From: Pelosinus fermentans DSM 17108
Lineage (GTDB): Bacteria; Bacillota; Negativicutes; DSM-13327
Assembly (NCBI RefSeq): GCF_000271485.2
Contig: NZ_AKVN02000001.1
Coordinates: 4,780,501-4,844,500 of the forward strand
DNA length: 64,000 nt
Direction of reading: 5' to 3'
Positions 29,188 to 37,912 of this stretch are shown here, one piece after another. The notes beneath the pieces are model-generated. The model made no database searches, had not been told where the DNA came from, and saw only the letters and a list, made by a program, of their open reading frames with translations. The stretch's first letter is position 1. Each line of letters begins with the position of its first letter. Position numbers and translations under genes: made by a program.

Positions 29188-30027
29188 TTAGATTTTTTCC
29201 TGGAAAACTAAGCCTAACAAGCCTGGTCCCAAATGAGCGCCTAATACGGAGCCAATCTTTGCAGGTAATATAAGAGTTTCTGGATACATCTCTTGTATTC
29301 GTTTTCTCAACGCTTCCCCTTCTTCCGGAACATCAATGTGACCTACACCAATATATTCTAAATTCTGATACTTTTTCAGCTCATCCAACATGCGATTCAC
29401 GACTCGCTGTTTGGTACGAACCTTATCCATAACAGCAACTCTGCCGTCCACTAAATACAGTAAGGGTCTTATTTGCAGGATACTGCCAAATAAAGCAGAA
29501 GCACCGCCAATCCGTCCCCCTTTATATAAATACTCTAAGGTATCTGGAATCAAGAACGTATGCGTCGCTTTTACGATGGTTTCTAATCTTTCAACAATAT
29601 CTCTAGCAGAACAATTGACCAAAGCCATTTTCAGTGCGGTCTTAGCCATCTGCACCATACCAACTGACGCAGTACCTGAATCAATTACATGAATGTTTCC
29701 CCCGCCGATCATCTTTGCAACCGACCTGGCACCTTCTGCAGTACCGCTTAATCCCCCTGATACACTGATAATAATTATTTCTTTACCTGCTTTTATAAGA
29801 GGCTGACAAACTTCTATAAAATCACCTGGTGCCGGCTGTGATGTTTTAGGATGTTGTTTCGTCTCTTGAGAAATTTGAAACAACTCTTTTGTAGAAATCT
29901 CATTTTCCCGCCATTCCTGGTCACCAACCCGTACCTTGAGGGCTACTACATGTAAATTAGGATGCCCAGCAAGCATTTCATCAGGCACTTGCCCAATGCT
30001 ATCGACTACAATGTGTATTTGAGACAC
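29188..30027 (-). CDS. DegV-family fatty-acid-binding protein (FakB)
   Basis: 279 residues from GTG 30027 after GAGAGGAG. DegV signatures are IVVDSIGQVPDE near the N-terminus, QPAPGDFIE, ISVSGGLSGTAEGAR and VIDSGTASVGM. These line the fatty-acid carboxylate pocket. FakB carries the acyl chain while FakA phosphorylates it. It is the first gene of the fakB-fakA operon. Confidence 0.9.
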   Translation of the reverse strand: MSQIHIVVDSIGQVPDEMLAGHPNLHVVALKVRVGDQEWRENEISTKELFQISQETKQHPKTSQPAPGDFIEVCQPLIKAGKEIIIISVSGGLSGTAEGARSVAKMIGGGNIHVIDSGTASVGMVQMAKTALKMALVNCSARDIVERLETIVKATHTFLIPDTLEYLYKGGRIGGASALFGSILQIRPLLYLVDGRVAVMDKVRTKQRVVNRMLDELKKYQNLEYIGVGHIDVPEEGEALRKRIQEMYPETLILPAKIGSVLGAHLGPGLLGLVFQEKI

Positions 30028-30380
30028 AGATAAACTCCTCTCAATCTAAGCAGGCTATTGCCCCACCATATAAATATTTATACTTATGTTACATTTTATC
30101 AAAAAATGCGTTATAAATACATATTTTTTTTCCTGCTATGCCTTAAGTACAGCATCGACCCAGCCGTGTTTATACCTACCTTGGTACTTTACTAAAGCAA
30201 TTATTTCTTGCAAAAAGGAAATCCGCAGAAAAACGCGAAAGTAATACTTTTTATAGAGATATTTTATCTGTCTCGTCCCTAATCTCCGGAAAGATGAAAC
30301 TCTTGATCCTTCCTATTTTTATACAAACCAGGAATTCATATTCTGGTACAAATAAAACCATATATAAAAGGAGCACATTA
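30028..30380. other. divergent intergenic region, fakB / FtsA-like
   Basis: About 350 bp, A+T-rich, with no gene supported. The plus-strand frame starting at 30294 is only an upstream extension of the FtsA-like gene. No known riboswitch motif was seen. Confidence 0.4.
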
Positions 30381-32513
30381 ATGGAAAAAAATCTACTCTT
30401 TGCATTAGATATTGGAACACGCAGTGTAGTCGGCCTAGTGGGGGAAAAAGTAGATAATAGCATTCAGATCATTGCCTCTCATCGCCAAGAGCATCGTACC
30501 CGAGCGATGATGGATGGACAAATTCATGATGTTCCAGAAGTAGCAGCGATTATTGCAGAAGTAAAAAATGCATTAGAGACTTCTTGCGGTCCCTTGAAGA
30601 AAGTCTCAGTAGCCGCAGCTGGCCGAGCTTTATGCACCATTCAATCCAGGGCTGAGATTGAAATGTCAGATAGGGGTGTGCTCACATCCAGTGATGAACA
30701 CGCTCTAGAACTGGCAGCAATCCAATCGGCTCAGCATAAATTAGCTACATCCAATACCATATCCGACCCCACTTCTTATTATTGTGTAGGATATAGTGTC
30801 GTTAGCTTCATCCTGGATAAGACGCCGTTAAAGACCTTAGTGGGGCAGCGAGGTAAAAAAGCTACGGTTGAACTAATTGCAACCTTTCTGCCCAGACAAG
30901 TTATCGATTCTTTGCAGTCAGCTATCACCTCTGTGAATTTAGAAATAGCCACTCTCACCTTAGAGCCTATCGCAGCAATTAACGTCTTAATTCCTCAAAC
31001 CATGCGCCATTTGAATCTCGTGCTGGTTGATATCGGAGCAGGTACATCGGATGTGGCCATCACAAAAGATGGTTCGATTATTGCCTATGGTATGGTTCCC
31101 TGCGCCGGTGATAAAATTACGGAGGCTATTTCCCAGCAATATCTTTTGGACTTCAATGTGGCAGAGACGGTCAAACGCCAGCTTACGGGCAATGAATCCG
31201 CTACCATTACCCTCACCGATGTATTAGGTCTTCCCCAGGAAATAGCCGTAAGTGAGATTATTAAAAACATTGAACCCCATGTAGCTGAATTGGCACAATT
31301 AATTGCAACCCAGATCATATCCCTCAATGCTACGGCCCCTCAGGCGGTTCTCTTAGTTGGTGGTGGTTCCCTCACCCCGATGATTTCCGAAGCATTAGCC
31401 CAATCCCTTGACATGCCAGCACCGCGAGTAGCGGTTCGCCGTCCTGATATAATCGAAGGCATCAGCCAAATTCCCGCTGACCTTTGTACCCCTGATGCAG
31501 TCACCCCTCTTGGGATTTTAAAACTTTCTGCCAGCCGTACACTTAATTTTATGAATGTTACCTTAAACGAACAACCCCTGCATCTCTTTAATCTGGGCCA
31601 CTTAACCGTCGCAGATGCTCTATTGGCTGCAGGTATTGACACGCGGAGTCTCCATGGCAAACCAGGGCTTGGCATCACCATTGCTATTAACTCCCAAACC
31701 AACTTCTTTCCCGGCACCCATGGCACTCCTAGTCTCATTGAACTAAATGGTCATAAAGCGACCCTTTCTGAACTGCTGCAGGAAGATGATGTAATCAAAG
31801 TAACCAAAGGCACAAGTGGCACCATGCCCTCTCTTTGCCTTTCCGATATTTTTGATATTCTTCCCTCCTATCTTATTTTTATCAATGAAGAACCTTACGA
31901 AATATCTCCAATTATTACGATTAATGATGAATTAGCCCAACCAGATGCAGTACTGGCTGATAGAGATCAAGTACATTACCGTGTACCGAGTACCCTGGAA
32001 GAAGTTCTGGGCACAACTGGAAACCCTATGGATGTCCCGCCTTACCACTATATTATCAATGGCAGTGAACGAGAATATAGTATTTGGCGCAAATACACCA
32101 TAAACGGAAATGCCGCCACAGCTGCCAATCCCGTAAGTGCCAACGACCAGATCATGATTTCGCCCCTTTGCGAACCAACTCTGGGTGAACTATTAGGGCT
32201 CAATAACGATGAGGAACATTCCATCACCGTATTATTCAATAAAGTTAAGTGCTGTATCCCCCTTCGTCGCTATACGATCATCATGAATGATAAAGTCTCT
32301 CAAATCACAGATATTGCCCCTAATAAAAGTGTCATTCATTTTTCTTCTACCGAACAAGAACATCCCATGATTAGCGATGTGCTGCTGGCTGCCAATTTCA
32401 ATCCGAAAACGATTCCTCCTGGCAGTATTGTCAAGATTCTTTTAAATAATCAACCGACAGAATATACTACCCTTGTAAAAAATAGTGACGAGATTACTCT
32501 TGTGGTAACTTGA
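30381..32513 (+). CDS. FtsA-like actin-fold ATPase with extended C-terminus
   Basis: 710 residues from ATG 30381 after AAAAGGAGC. The frame opens at 30294 but has no ribosome site there. The N-terminal half (about 1-360) is actin-like: LFALDIGTRSVVGLVGE (phosphate 1), an SHS2/1C insertion, LVDIGAGTSDVA (phosphate 2) and VLLVGGGSLTPM (adenosine). The C-terminal 350 residues look like repeated beta-grasp units (SLIELNGHKATLSELLQEDD). FtsA is about 420 residues, so this is an enlarged paralogue. A division or cell-wall scaffold role is inferred. Confidence 0.85.
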   Translation: MEKNLLFALDIGTRSVVGLVGEKVDNSIQIIASHRQEHRTRAMMDGQIHDVPEVAAIIAEVKNALETSCGPLKKVSVAAAGRALCTIQSRAEIEMSDRGVLTSSDEHALELAAIQSAQHKLATSNTISDPTSYYCVGYSVVSFILDKTPLKTLVGQRGKKATVELIATFLPRQVIDSLQSAITSVNLEIATLTLEPIAAINVLIPQTMRHLNLVLVDIGAGTSDVAITKDGSIIAYGMVPCAGDKITEAISQQYLLDFNVAETVKRQLTGNESATITLTDVLGLPQEIAVSEIIKNIEPHVAELAQLIATQIISLNATAPQAVLLVGGGSLTPMISEALAQSLDMPAPRVAVRRPDIIEGISQIPADLCTPDAVTPLGILKLSASRTLNFMNVTLNEQPLHLFNLGHLTVADALLAAGIDTRSLHGKPGLGITIAINSQTNFFPGTHGTPSLIELNGHKATLSELLQEDDVIKVTKGTSGTMPSLCLSDIFDILPSYLIFINEEPYEISPIITINDELAQPDAVLADRDQVHYRVPSTLEEVLGTTGNPMDVPPYHYIINGSEREYSIWRKYTINGNAATAANPVSANDQIMISPLCEPTLGELLGLNNDEEHSITVLFNKVKCCIPLRRYTIIMNDKVSQITDIAPNKSVIHFSSTEQEHPMISDVLLAANFNPKTIPPGSIVKILLNNQPTEYTTLVKNSDEITLVVT

Positions 32514-32559
32514 TTCTTCTAAAACTATATTGATTCTTTTTAGCAAGTGGCTTGCAAAT

Positions 32560-32602
32560 TGTGACATACATCACATTTATTCTTTCTCAATACCATTATA
32601 AT
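32560..32602 (+). promoter_or_regulatory. CRP/FNR (HcpR)-type box and promoter of hcp
   Basis: TGTGA-CATACA-TCACA at 32560-32575 is a perfect CRP/FNR-like palindrome. TATAAT follows at 32597-32602. With a start near 32609, the box centre (32567.5) lies at about -41.5, the class II activator position. Confidence 0.75.
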
Positions 32603-32639
32603 GAATATGTAATAAAAAATGGTAAGGGGGATATGATTC

Positions 32640-33938
32640 ATGAGCATGTTTTGTCGTCAATGCGAGCAAACCGCTGGAGGTACAGGCTGTACCAAGGTAG
32701 GTGTCTGCGGTAAAAATGAGGATATTGCCAGTCTGCAAGATACACTTGTTTTTGGTCTAAAAGGAATTTCTGCATATGCCCACCATGCTAGAGAACTGGG
32801 TGCTAGAGATGAGCAAGTCGACGCTTTTATGCATGACGCTTTATTCTTTACTCTCACGAATGTTAACTTTAGCTTAGAACGCCATATTGAAATGGTATTA
32901 AAATGCGGTGAAATGAACCTTAGAATCATGGAAGTACTAGATAATGCCCATGTTACCCGTTTCGGCTCACCAGCCCCTGCACAGGTATTTACAGGCACTA
33001 AAGCCGGCCCTGGCATTGTGATCACAGGTCATGATCTTTTAGATCTTGAAGAATTATTAAAACAAACAGAAGGTACAGGCGTTAACGTTTATACGCATGG
33101 AGAAATGCTTCCTGCCCATTCCTATCCTGAACTTAGAAAATACAAACACTTAATTGGAAATTTCGGCACTGCATGGCAAAATCAGCGCACAGAATTCGAA
33201 AATTTCTCTGGTGCTATTTTGGTTACAACAAATTGCGTAATGCCGCTTACTGACAAATGTTCTTATGGAGATCGCATTTATATGCGTAATATTACAGGTC
33301 TACAAGGCGGCAAACAAATCCTTGACCGTGATTTCTCCGAAATTATTGCTCACGCAAAATCCTTACCAGCTTTGCCTGAAACAGCTGGCGACTATACAAT
33401 TGCTACAGGTTTCCATCATAGTGTTATCCTTAGCCTGGCTGATAAAGTGGTCGAAGCGGTTAAAGCCGGTAAAATCAAACGTTTCTTCTTAATTGGCGGT
33501 TGTGACGGTGCAAAACCTGGTCGTAACTATTATACTGAAATTGCACAAAAAGTTCCTAAAGATTGTGTAATCTTAACTGTAGCGTGTGGTAAATACCGCT
33601 TTAACAATTTGGACTTTGGTGATATCGACGGCATTCCTCGCCTCTTGGATCTAGGACAATGCAACAATGCATTCTCAGGTATTCAAGTAGCAGTAGCCTT
33701 GGCTAAAGCCTTTAACTGCGGCGTAAATGACCTGCCACTTTCCTTTGTTCTATCCTGGTATGAGCAAAAAGCAGTAGCGATTCTCTTAACTCTGCTGCAC
33801 TTAGGAGTTAAAAACATTCGCATTGGTCCTACACCACCGGCTTTCATCTCACCAAATGTATTCAAAGTATTAAATGAGTCCTTCGGTTTACAGCTCATTA
33901 CCACTCCTGATGAAGATCTAAAAGCCATTCTTGGCTAA
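32640..33938 (+). CDS. hcp: hybrid-cluster protein (Hcp)
   Basis: 432 residues. The N-terminal cubane motif is Cys5, Cys8, Cys17 and Cys23 (FCRQCEQT...GVCG). Hybrid-cluster ligands include TTNCVMP, GGCDGAKPGR and ILTVACGKYRFN. At 432 residues it is shorter than the classical ~550-residue Hcp, matching the class lacking a helical insertion. Hcp reduces nitric oxide or hydroxylamine and is linked to protein S-nitrosylation. ATG follows AAGGGGG. A CRP/FNR regulator is convergent 0.2 kb away. Confidence 0.95.
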   Translation: MSMFCRQCEQTAGGTGCTKVGVCGKNEDIASLQDTLVFGLKGISAYAHHARELGARDEQVDAFMHDALFFTLTNVNFSLERHIEMVLKCGEMNLRIMEVLDNAHVTRFGSPAPAQVFTGTKAGPGIVITGHDLLDLEELLKQTEGTGVNVYTHGEMLPAHSYPELRKYKHLIGNFGTAWQNQRTEFENFSGAILVTTNCVMPLTDKCSYGDRIYMRNITGLQGGKQILDRDFSEIIAHAKSLPALPETAGDYTIATGFHHSVILSLADKVVEAVKAGKIKRFFLIGGCDGAKPGRNYYTEIAQKVPKDCVILTVACGKYRFNNLDFGDIDGIPRLLDLGQCNNAFSGIQVAVALAKAFNCGVNDLPLSFVLSWYEQKAVAILLTLLHLGVKNIRIGPTPPAFISPNVFKVLNESFGLQLITTPDEDLKAILG

Positions 33939-33940
33939 AT

Positions 33941-33976
33941 AAAAAATCCTGGATGAAATTCATCCAGGATTTTTTT
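33941..33976 (+). terminator. hcp terminator
   Basis: A 17-bp near-perfect stem around 33941-33957 and 33959-33975, ending in T6-7. Confidence 0.8.
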
Positions 33977-34014
33977 ATGAATCAGAAAGTATACTTGGGG
34001 CTAAAAAAAAGCAC

Positions 34015-34103
34015 TGAAACGCGAAGACACAAAGATAAAACGAAGAAAATATTAATTACCCTTTCTTTTGTTTTCTTCATACTCTTTGCGTCTTCGCGTT
34101 TCA
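34015..34103. repeat. dispersed palindromic repeat, copy 2
   Basis: TGAAACGCGAAGACACAAAG (from 34015) pairs with CTTTGCGTCTTCGCGTTTCA ending at 34103. The 89-bp element lies between convergent hcp and the CRP/FNR gene. Confidence 0.85.
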
Positions 34104-34157
34104 AAAGTTTTTTTAAAACGATCTCTTTAGCGTCTTTTGTTTTGACTTTTCGTATAC

Positions 34158-34862
34158 TCAGGAAATTAAACGTCTTAAATATTCCACATCCAGAATTCTT
34201 ATTTTCTGACCGTCAAAATCGATAAATTTATCTTTTTTGAGAGAACTTAACGTCCTTGTTACCGTTTCCCTTGTTGTCCCTACTAGATTTGCTAAGTCTT
34301 GCCTCGATAAATCAAGAGCGAGTTCAATTACGCCATTGTCTTTGATATCACCCTGTTCCTGGCTTAAGCGCAATAAGACTTCTACGGTACGTGACATTAC
34401 ATCATTCAAAGCCAAGTTTTTAATCTTCTGCTGTGCATAGATTAATCGCTGACTTAGCGCTTTTATTAACTGCAATGCCAGCTCATTATTCGTAAGTACC
34501 AGCTGCTCTAAGTCTATATTACGTATCATACCAATACAAGAAGGCTCTACTGCCACAGCAGTCGCCGGATAAGGCCGGTTATTAAACATCAGCACCTCAG
34601 CGAAAATTTCTCCTGCCCCTAAAATCTTAATAATATGTTCCCGCCCATCATCAGAAGTTCTAAGAACCTTTACTTTGCCGCTTTTTACATAATGAAATCC
34701 TTCACCCGCATCACCTTCCAGAAAAATAATCATGCCTTTGCGAAAGCGCCTCTCAATTGTATGATTATGAATAATCTCCAGTTGCTTTTCCGGCAGCTTT
34801 GCAAAAACAGGTATCTCTCTTAGATATTCCCATCCCTCTTTATTGCTTTCCAAAATAGTCAT
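34158..34862 (-). CDS. CRP/FNR-family regulator, HcpR-like
   Basis: 234 residues from ATG 34862, directly after AAAGGTGG. A frame to 34868 exists but overlaps the ribosome site. A cyclic-nucleotide-binding beta-barrel (about 20-135: FLEGDAGEGFHYVKSGKVKV) precedes the helix-turn-helix LSRQDLANLVGTTRETVTRT (about 180-205). There is no N-terminal Cys cluster, so it is not an FeS FNR. Its ATG overlaps the stop of the M20 gene (ATGA). Facing hcp, which carries a CRP-type box, it is the likely nitrosative-stress activator. Confidence 0.85.
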   Translation of the reverse strand: MTILESNKEGWEYLREIPVFAKLPEKQLEIIHNHTIERRFRKGMIIFLEGDAGEGFHYVKSGKVKVLRTSDDGREHIIKILGAGEIFAEVLMFNNRPYPATAVAVEPSCIGMIRNIDLEQLVLTNNELALQLIKALSQRLIYAQQKIKNLALNDVMSRTVEVLLRLSQEQGDIKDNGVIELALDLSRQDLANLVGTTRETVTRTLSSLKKDKFIDFDGQKIRILDVEYLRRLIS

Positions 34863-36097
34863 CGCCACCTTTCACTACTTTCTTGTTCCTTTGTAAGCAA
34901 AAATTGACAAGCAATCGCCTGATAGCCCGCCGCTGCAGCTGTTAATTGATTTACTCTTAGATTCTCATCTGCAATATGCATATCCTTCTCACAGCCAGGA
35001 CCAAAACCGATAGTAGGAACGTTGGCTATCGCAGCAGAGTAACTAGCATTCGTGGAAATAGTATAAGTGGAAAGTGCAGGGGTAAAGCCAGCTTTGCCTA
35101 AAGCTTGTTGGACACCACTTACCAATTCATGTTCAGGGGATAGTATCCACCCAGGGAAAAACCGTTTTCCCGACAAATATTGTCCTGTATAGCATTCAAG
35201 ACCAGACTCAGCAATCCCTACCTCCGCGGTAAAATCAGCATCCTGGTGCTGCAATACAGCAATCGCTTTATGAATTGGCTGCAAGATATCTGTTTCTAAT
35301 TCATCCTGGACCATATACCGGTCAAATGTAGCCCAACATGTATGGGGCACTGTAGAACTCCCCGGACAGGGCGCTGAGGCGATACTTACTAGTTCTAGAC
35401 TCCCCTGCCCTAAGGAACTCATTGAAAAGGTTGTTTGCTTCTTAATTTCTGGTACTAAACTTAACATCATATCACTGGCGTTCTTCCCTGCTAAGGGAAC
35501 AGCAGAATGAGCGGCTTTTCCTCTCGTCACCACGATCACTTGAGCGCGCCCCCGCTGACCATAGCAAATCTCCAAATCAGAAGCTTCTCCAACAATCACA
35601 TAGTCTGGCTTTATTACTTGGATCACTTGACGAAAGGCCAATCCTTCAAACTGTTCCTTGCCAACTGTACCGGATACAAATACAGATCCAGATAGCTCAT
35701 CTTTATATTGGATCAAAGGTGCCAAGCCGCATATCATTGCGGACAAAGCTCCCTTCATGCTCACAACCCCACGGCCATAAATACGTCCATTCTCAACCAA
35801 TCCCTCAAAAGGATCATGAATCCATATTTCAGTACCACTCACAGGTATCGTATCGATATGACTATCAAACAACACTTTAGGACCCGGATGATGTCCGCGA
35901 ATCTCACCGATTACATTGCCCACGCCATCTATCCAAGCCGAGTCATACCCCAAAGCAAGCATCTTCTCTACCAACAGGTCCGCAATTTCTTGTTCTTGCC
36001 CTGTATAGCTGGGAATTTGCACTAACTCCTGACATGTCTTTATGATCAAGTCTTCATCAACTGGCCCAAGAGGTCCACAAATCTGTTGATTATCCAT
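34859..36097 (-). CDS. M20/ArgE-DapE-family peptidase homologue with altered active site
   Basis: 412 residues, closest in outline to YgeY-type M20 hydrolases. The first metal motif FDSHIDTIP (His80, Asp82) is intact. The usual bridging Asp of GRGxxDxKG is Ser113 (GRGVVSMKG), and the usual catalytic Glu-Glu reads Lys147-Glu148 (TVGKEQFEG). The C-terminal metal His region DMHIADENLRV remains. Peptidase or deacylase activity is therefore doubtful. It may have become a binding or regulatory protein. It is cotranscribed with the CRP/FNR gene through an ATGA overlap. Confidence 0.8.
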   Translation of the reverse strand: MDNQQICGPLGPVDEDLIIKTCQELVQIPSYTGQEQEIADLLVEKMLALGYDSAWIDGVGNVIGEIRGHHPGPKVLFDSHIDTIPVSGTEIWIHDPFEGLVENGRIYGRGVVSMKGALSAMICGLAPLIQYKDELSGSVFVSGTVGKEQFEGLAFRQVIQVIKPDYVIVGEASDLEICYGQRGRAQVIVVTRGKAAHSAVPLAGKNASDMMLSLVPEIKKQTTFSMSSLGQGSLELVSIASAPCPGSSTVPHTCWATFDRYMVQDELETDILQPIHKAIAVLQHQDADFTAEVGIAESGLECYTGQYLSGKRFFPGWILSPEHELVSGVQQALGKAGFTPALSTYTISTNASYSAAIANVPTIGFGPGCEKDMHIADENLRVNQLTAAAAGYQAIACQFLLTKEQESSERWR

Positions 36098-36250
36098 TCT
36101 ACTTCTCCCTTTTTTTACCTAACTTTCAATCTGCTATTAGCGTATTACAATTATATATAAAATTATCAATTTCGATTCCCTTCTCACTAAATCCTGCATA
36201 ATAAGAAGTATAATAAGAAAAACGCTGCACATCCTTAAAAAAACAAAACC

Positions 36251-36312
36251 TTTAAAACCACGAAGACATAAACAGGATCGAACCACAGAGGCGCAGAGGA
36301 CACAGAGAAAGA
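36251..36312. repeat. dispersed repeat, copy 3 (left arms only)
   Basis: AAAACCACGAAGACATAAA followed by GAACCACAGAGGCGCAGAGG. Both subtypes of left arm occur in tandem without right arms, a decayed copy. Confidence 0.7.
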
Positions 36313-36367
36313 GTAGATATAACGAAAACATAACTATATCGGATAAAACGGTCTCCGTATCCTATCT

Positions 36368-36439
36368 ATGGCAGGAAATCCTCAACCGGTCACGAAAATA
36401 AATAAATAGACTTATCTATTATCCGGTGACGACTGCCAT
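36368..36439 (+). promoter_or_regulatory. structured leader upstream of the phosphoesterase
   Basis: Three nested pairings: ATGGCAG/CTGCCAT (36368-36374 and 36433-36439), ACCGG/CCGGT (36385-36389 and 36423-36427), and AATAGA/TCTATT at the tip. It lies 63 bp before the start codon. It matches no riboswitch I know and could be a leader fold or an operator palindrome. Confidence 0.35.
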
Positions 36440-36502
36440 GTATCACATTGATTTGAAGCATATATAGCAACGTTGACTATATGAAGGAGCGCATACATTA
36501 TC

Positions 36503-37642
36503 ATGATCATCATTGTACTACTACTCTATAGTGCCATAAATTTTTATATTGGGATACGAGGCTGGCAATCCTTACGAAGAAAATCACCTCTTATTTTCTC
36601 CCTAAGCTATCTCTTTATTTTCGGTCTTTTTGCATTGAGTTACCCTCTGGGCAGTTTCATTCAAAAACTCTCTCCTTCAACCCTTGGTGATACCCTTCTT
36701 TTGACTGGTTCTTTTTGGCTCGGCATGATCTATTATTTATTTTTATTTACTCTTTTTATTGATATTCTGCGTTTCATCGATGCATACAATCCCTTTTTAC
36801 CGCTAACCTTAAAACAACATTCTTTGCGGGTGGCAGCCACGGTTTTTCTGGTCACAACCTGTCTGATTGCTTATGGTACGTGGAACGCTCGTCATCCAGT
36901 GACTATCAACTATGAGATCACAATACCCAAAACAGCAGGAACAAGTTCTTTAGAAACCTTACAAGTCGTCATGGTCTCTGACATTCATTTGGGACAGATT
37001 GTTGACAATCGTCGTTTAAAACGATTAGTCAATCGAATTAATCAACTAGAGCCTGATATTGTACTGATTCCTGGGGATATTATTGATAATGATATCAATG
37101 TTCTGCCAAATCAGAATATGATCGAGACATTTCGTAAACTTCGCCCTAAACTAGGTACCTATGCGGTATTAGGAAATCACGAATATTTCGATCAGCAAAC
37201 AGATCTTGCTATTGAATATCTAGAGCAAGGCAATATCCATATACTGCGGGATCAATGGACCCTAATTGATAATAGTTTCTATGTGGTAGGCCGGGATGAT
37301 CTTGCAAAAATGCGTTATACAGGGGCCTTGAGGCAAGACCTGAAAACTGTCATGGAAGGCATTGATCATAGGCTGCCGATTATCCTTCTTGATCATCAAC
37401 CCAAAGATTTACAAGATGCAGTCGATCAAGGAGTTGATTTACAGCTATCCGGGCACACTCACTTGGGGCAATTATTTCCAAATAGCCTGATCACAAAAAG
37501 ACTCTACGAATTAGACTGGGGATATCTGCAAAAAGAAAGTTTACAGGTAATCGTTTCTTGCGGCTTCGGTACATGGGGTCCCCCTGTCCGTATTGGCAAT
37601 TCGCCAGAAATTATTAACCTAACCATTCACTTTGAAAAGTAA
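36503..37642 (+). CDS. membrane-bound calcineurin-like metallophosphoesterase
   Basis: 379 residues. Three to four membrane helices (about 1-140) are followed by a phosphoesterase domain. Its metal motifs are DIHLG, PGDIIDN, LGNHEYF and GHTHLGQLFP, the full dinuclear set of the YkuE-like family. Substrates for this group include lipid-linked phosphates such as UDP-diacylglucosamine or other surface phosphoesters. Orientation and substrate are unproven. The ATG lies 13 bases after AAGGAG. Confidence 0.85.
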   Translation: MIIIVLLLYSAINFYIGIRGWQSLRRKSPLIFSLSYLFIFGLFALSYPLGSFIQKLSPSTLGDTLLLTGSFWLGMIYYLFLFTLFIDILRFIDAYNPFLPLTLKQHSLRVAATVFLVTTCLIAYGTWNARHPVTINYEITIPKTAGTSSLETLQVVMVSDIHLGQIVDNRRLKRLVNRINQLEPDIVLIPGDIIDNDINVLPNQNMIETFRKLRPKLGTYAVLGNHEYFDQQTDLAIEYLEQGNIHILRDQWTLIDNSFYVVGRDDLAKMRYTGALRQDLKTVMEGIDHRLPIILLDHQPKDLQDAVDQGVDLQLSGHTHLGQLFPNSLITKRLYELDWGYLQKESLQVIVSCGFGTWGPPVRIGNSPEIINLTIHFEK

Positions 37643-37684
37643 TTCTGGAAATACAAGCTTTCTTTTCTTAAAAAAGAATAATTA

Positions 37685-37713
37685 TTGACAATTATATAAC
37701 CTCATGTTATTAT
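37685..37713 (+). promoter_or_regulatory. promoter of the Mn riboswitch-htpX transcript
   Basis: TTGACA (37685-37690), 17-base spacer, TATTAT (37708-37713). The start is expected near 37720, just before the aptamer. Confidence 0.7.
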
Positions 37714-37740
37714 ATAGGCAAACAAAGATATAAATACCCT

Positions 37741-37860
37741 GCAAGGGGAGTAGCTGTACAGTATCTGCCGTCAACACGGATTCATCCCGGCTATACTGGC
37801 AATCATAATTGCAAGCAAGACCTTGCCTCATATCTAACAGTATGTGGGCAAGGTCTGTTT
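37741..37860 (+). promoter_or_regulatory. yybP-ykoY (Mn2+) riboswitch
   Basis: The signature loops CAAGGGGAGTAGC (37742-37754) and GCAAGACCTTG (37815-37825) are present and joined by a P1 stem (GCAAGG with CCTTGC). These match the manganese-sensing yybP-ykoY aptamer. GACCTTGCC (37819-37827) can instead pair with GGCAAGGTC (37847-37855), a terminator-like hairpin exclusive with P1. Mn2+ binding should favour P1 and read-through into htpX. Confidence 0.85.
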
Positions 37861-37912
37861 ACTATATCTTGATTTTTACTCAAAGAACAAATCAAAAGGA
37901 GGCTTTTTTATA

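Noticed and set aside
30251-30463. A 70-codon minus-strand frame upstream of the FtsA-like gene.
   Set aside because: It lies antisense to the start of the FtsA-like gene and has no ribosome site or recognisable domain.
33953-34225. A 90-codon plus-strand frame after hcp.
   Set aside because: It starts inside the hcp terminator, runs through a palindromic repeat and enters the 3' end of the CRP/FNR gene antisense.
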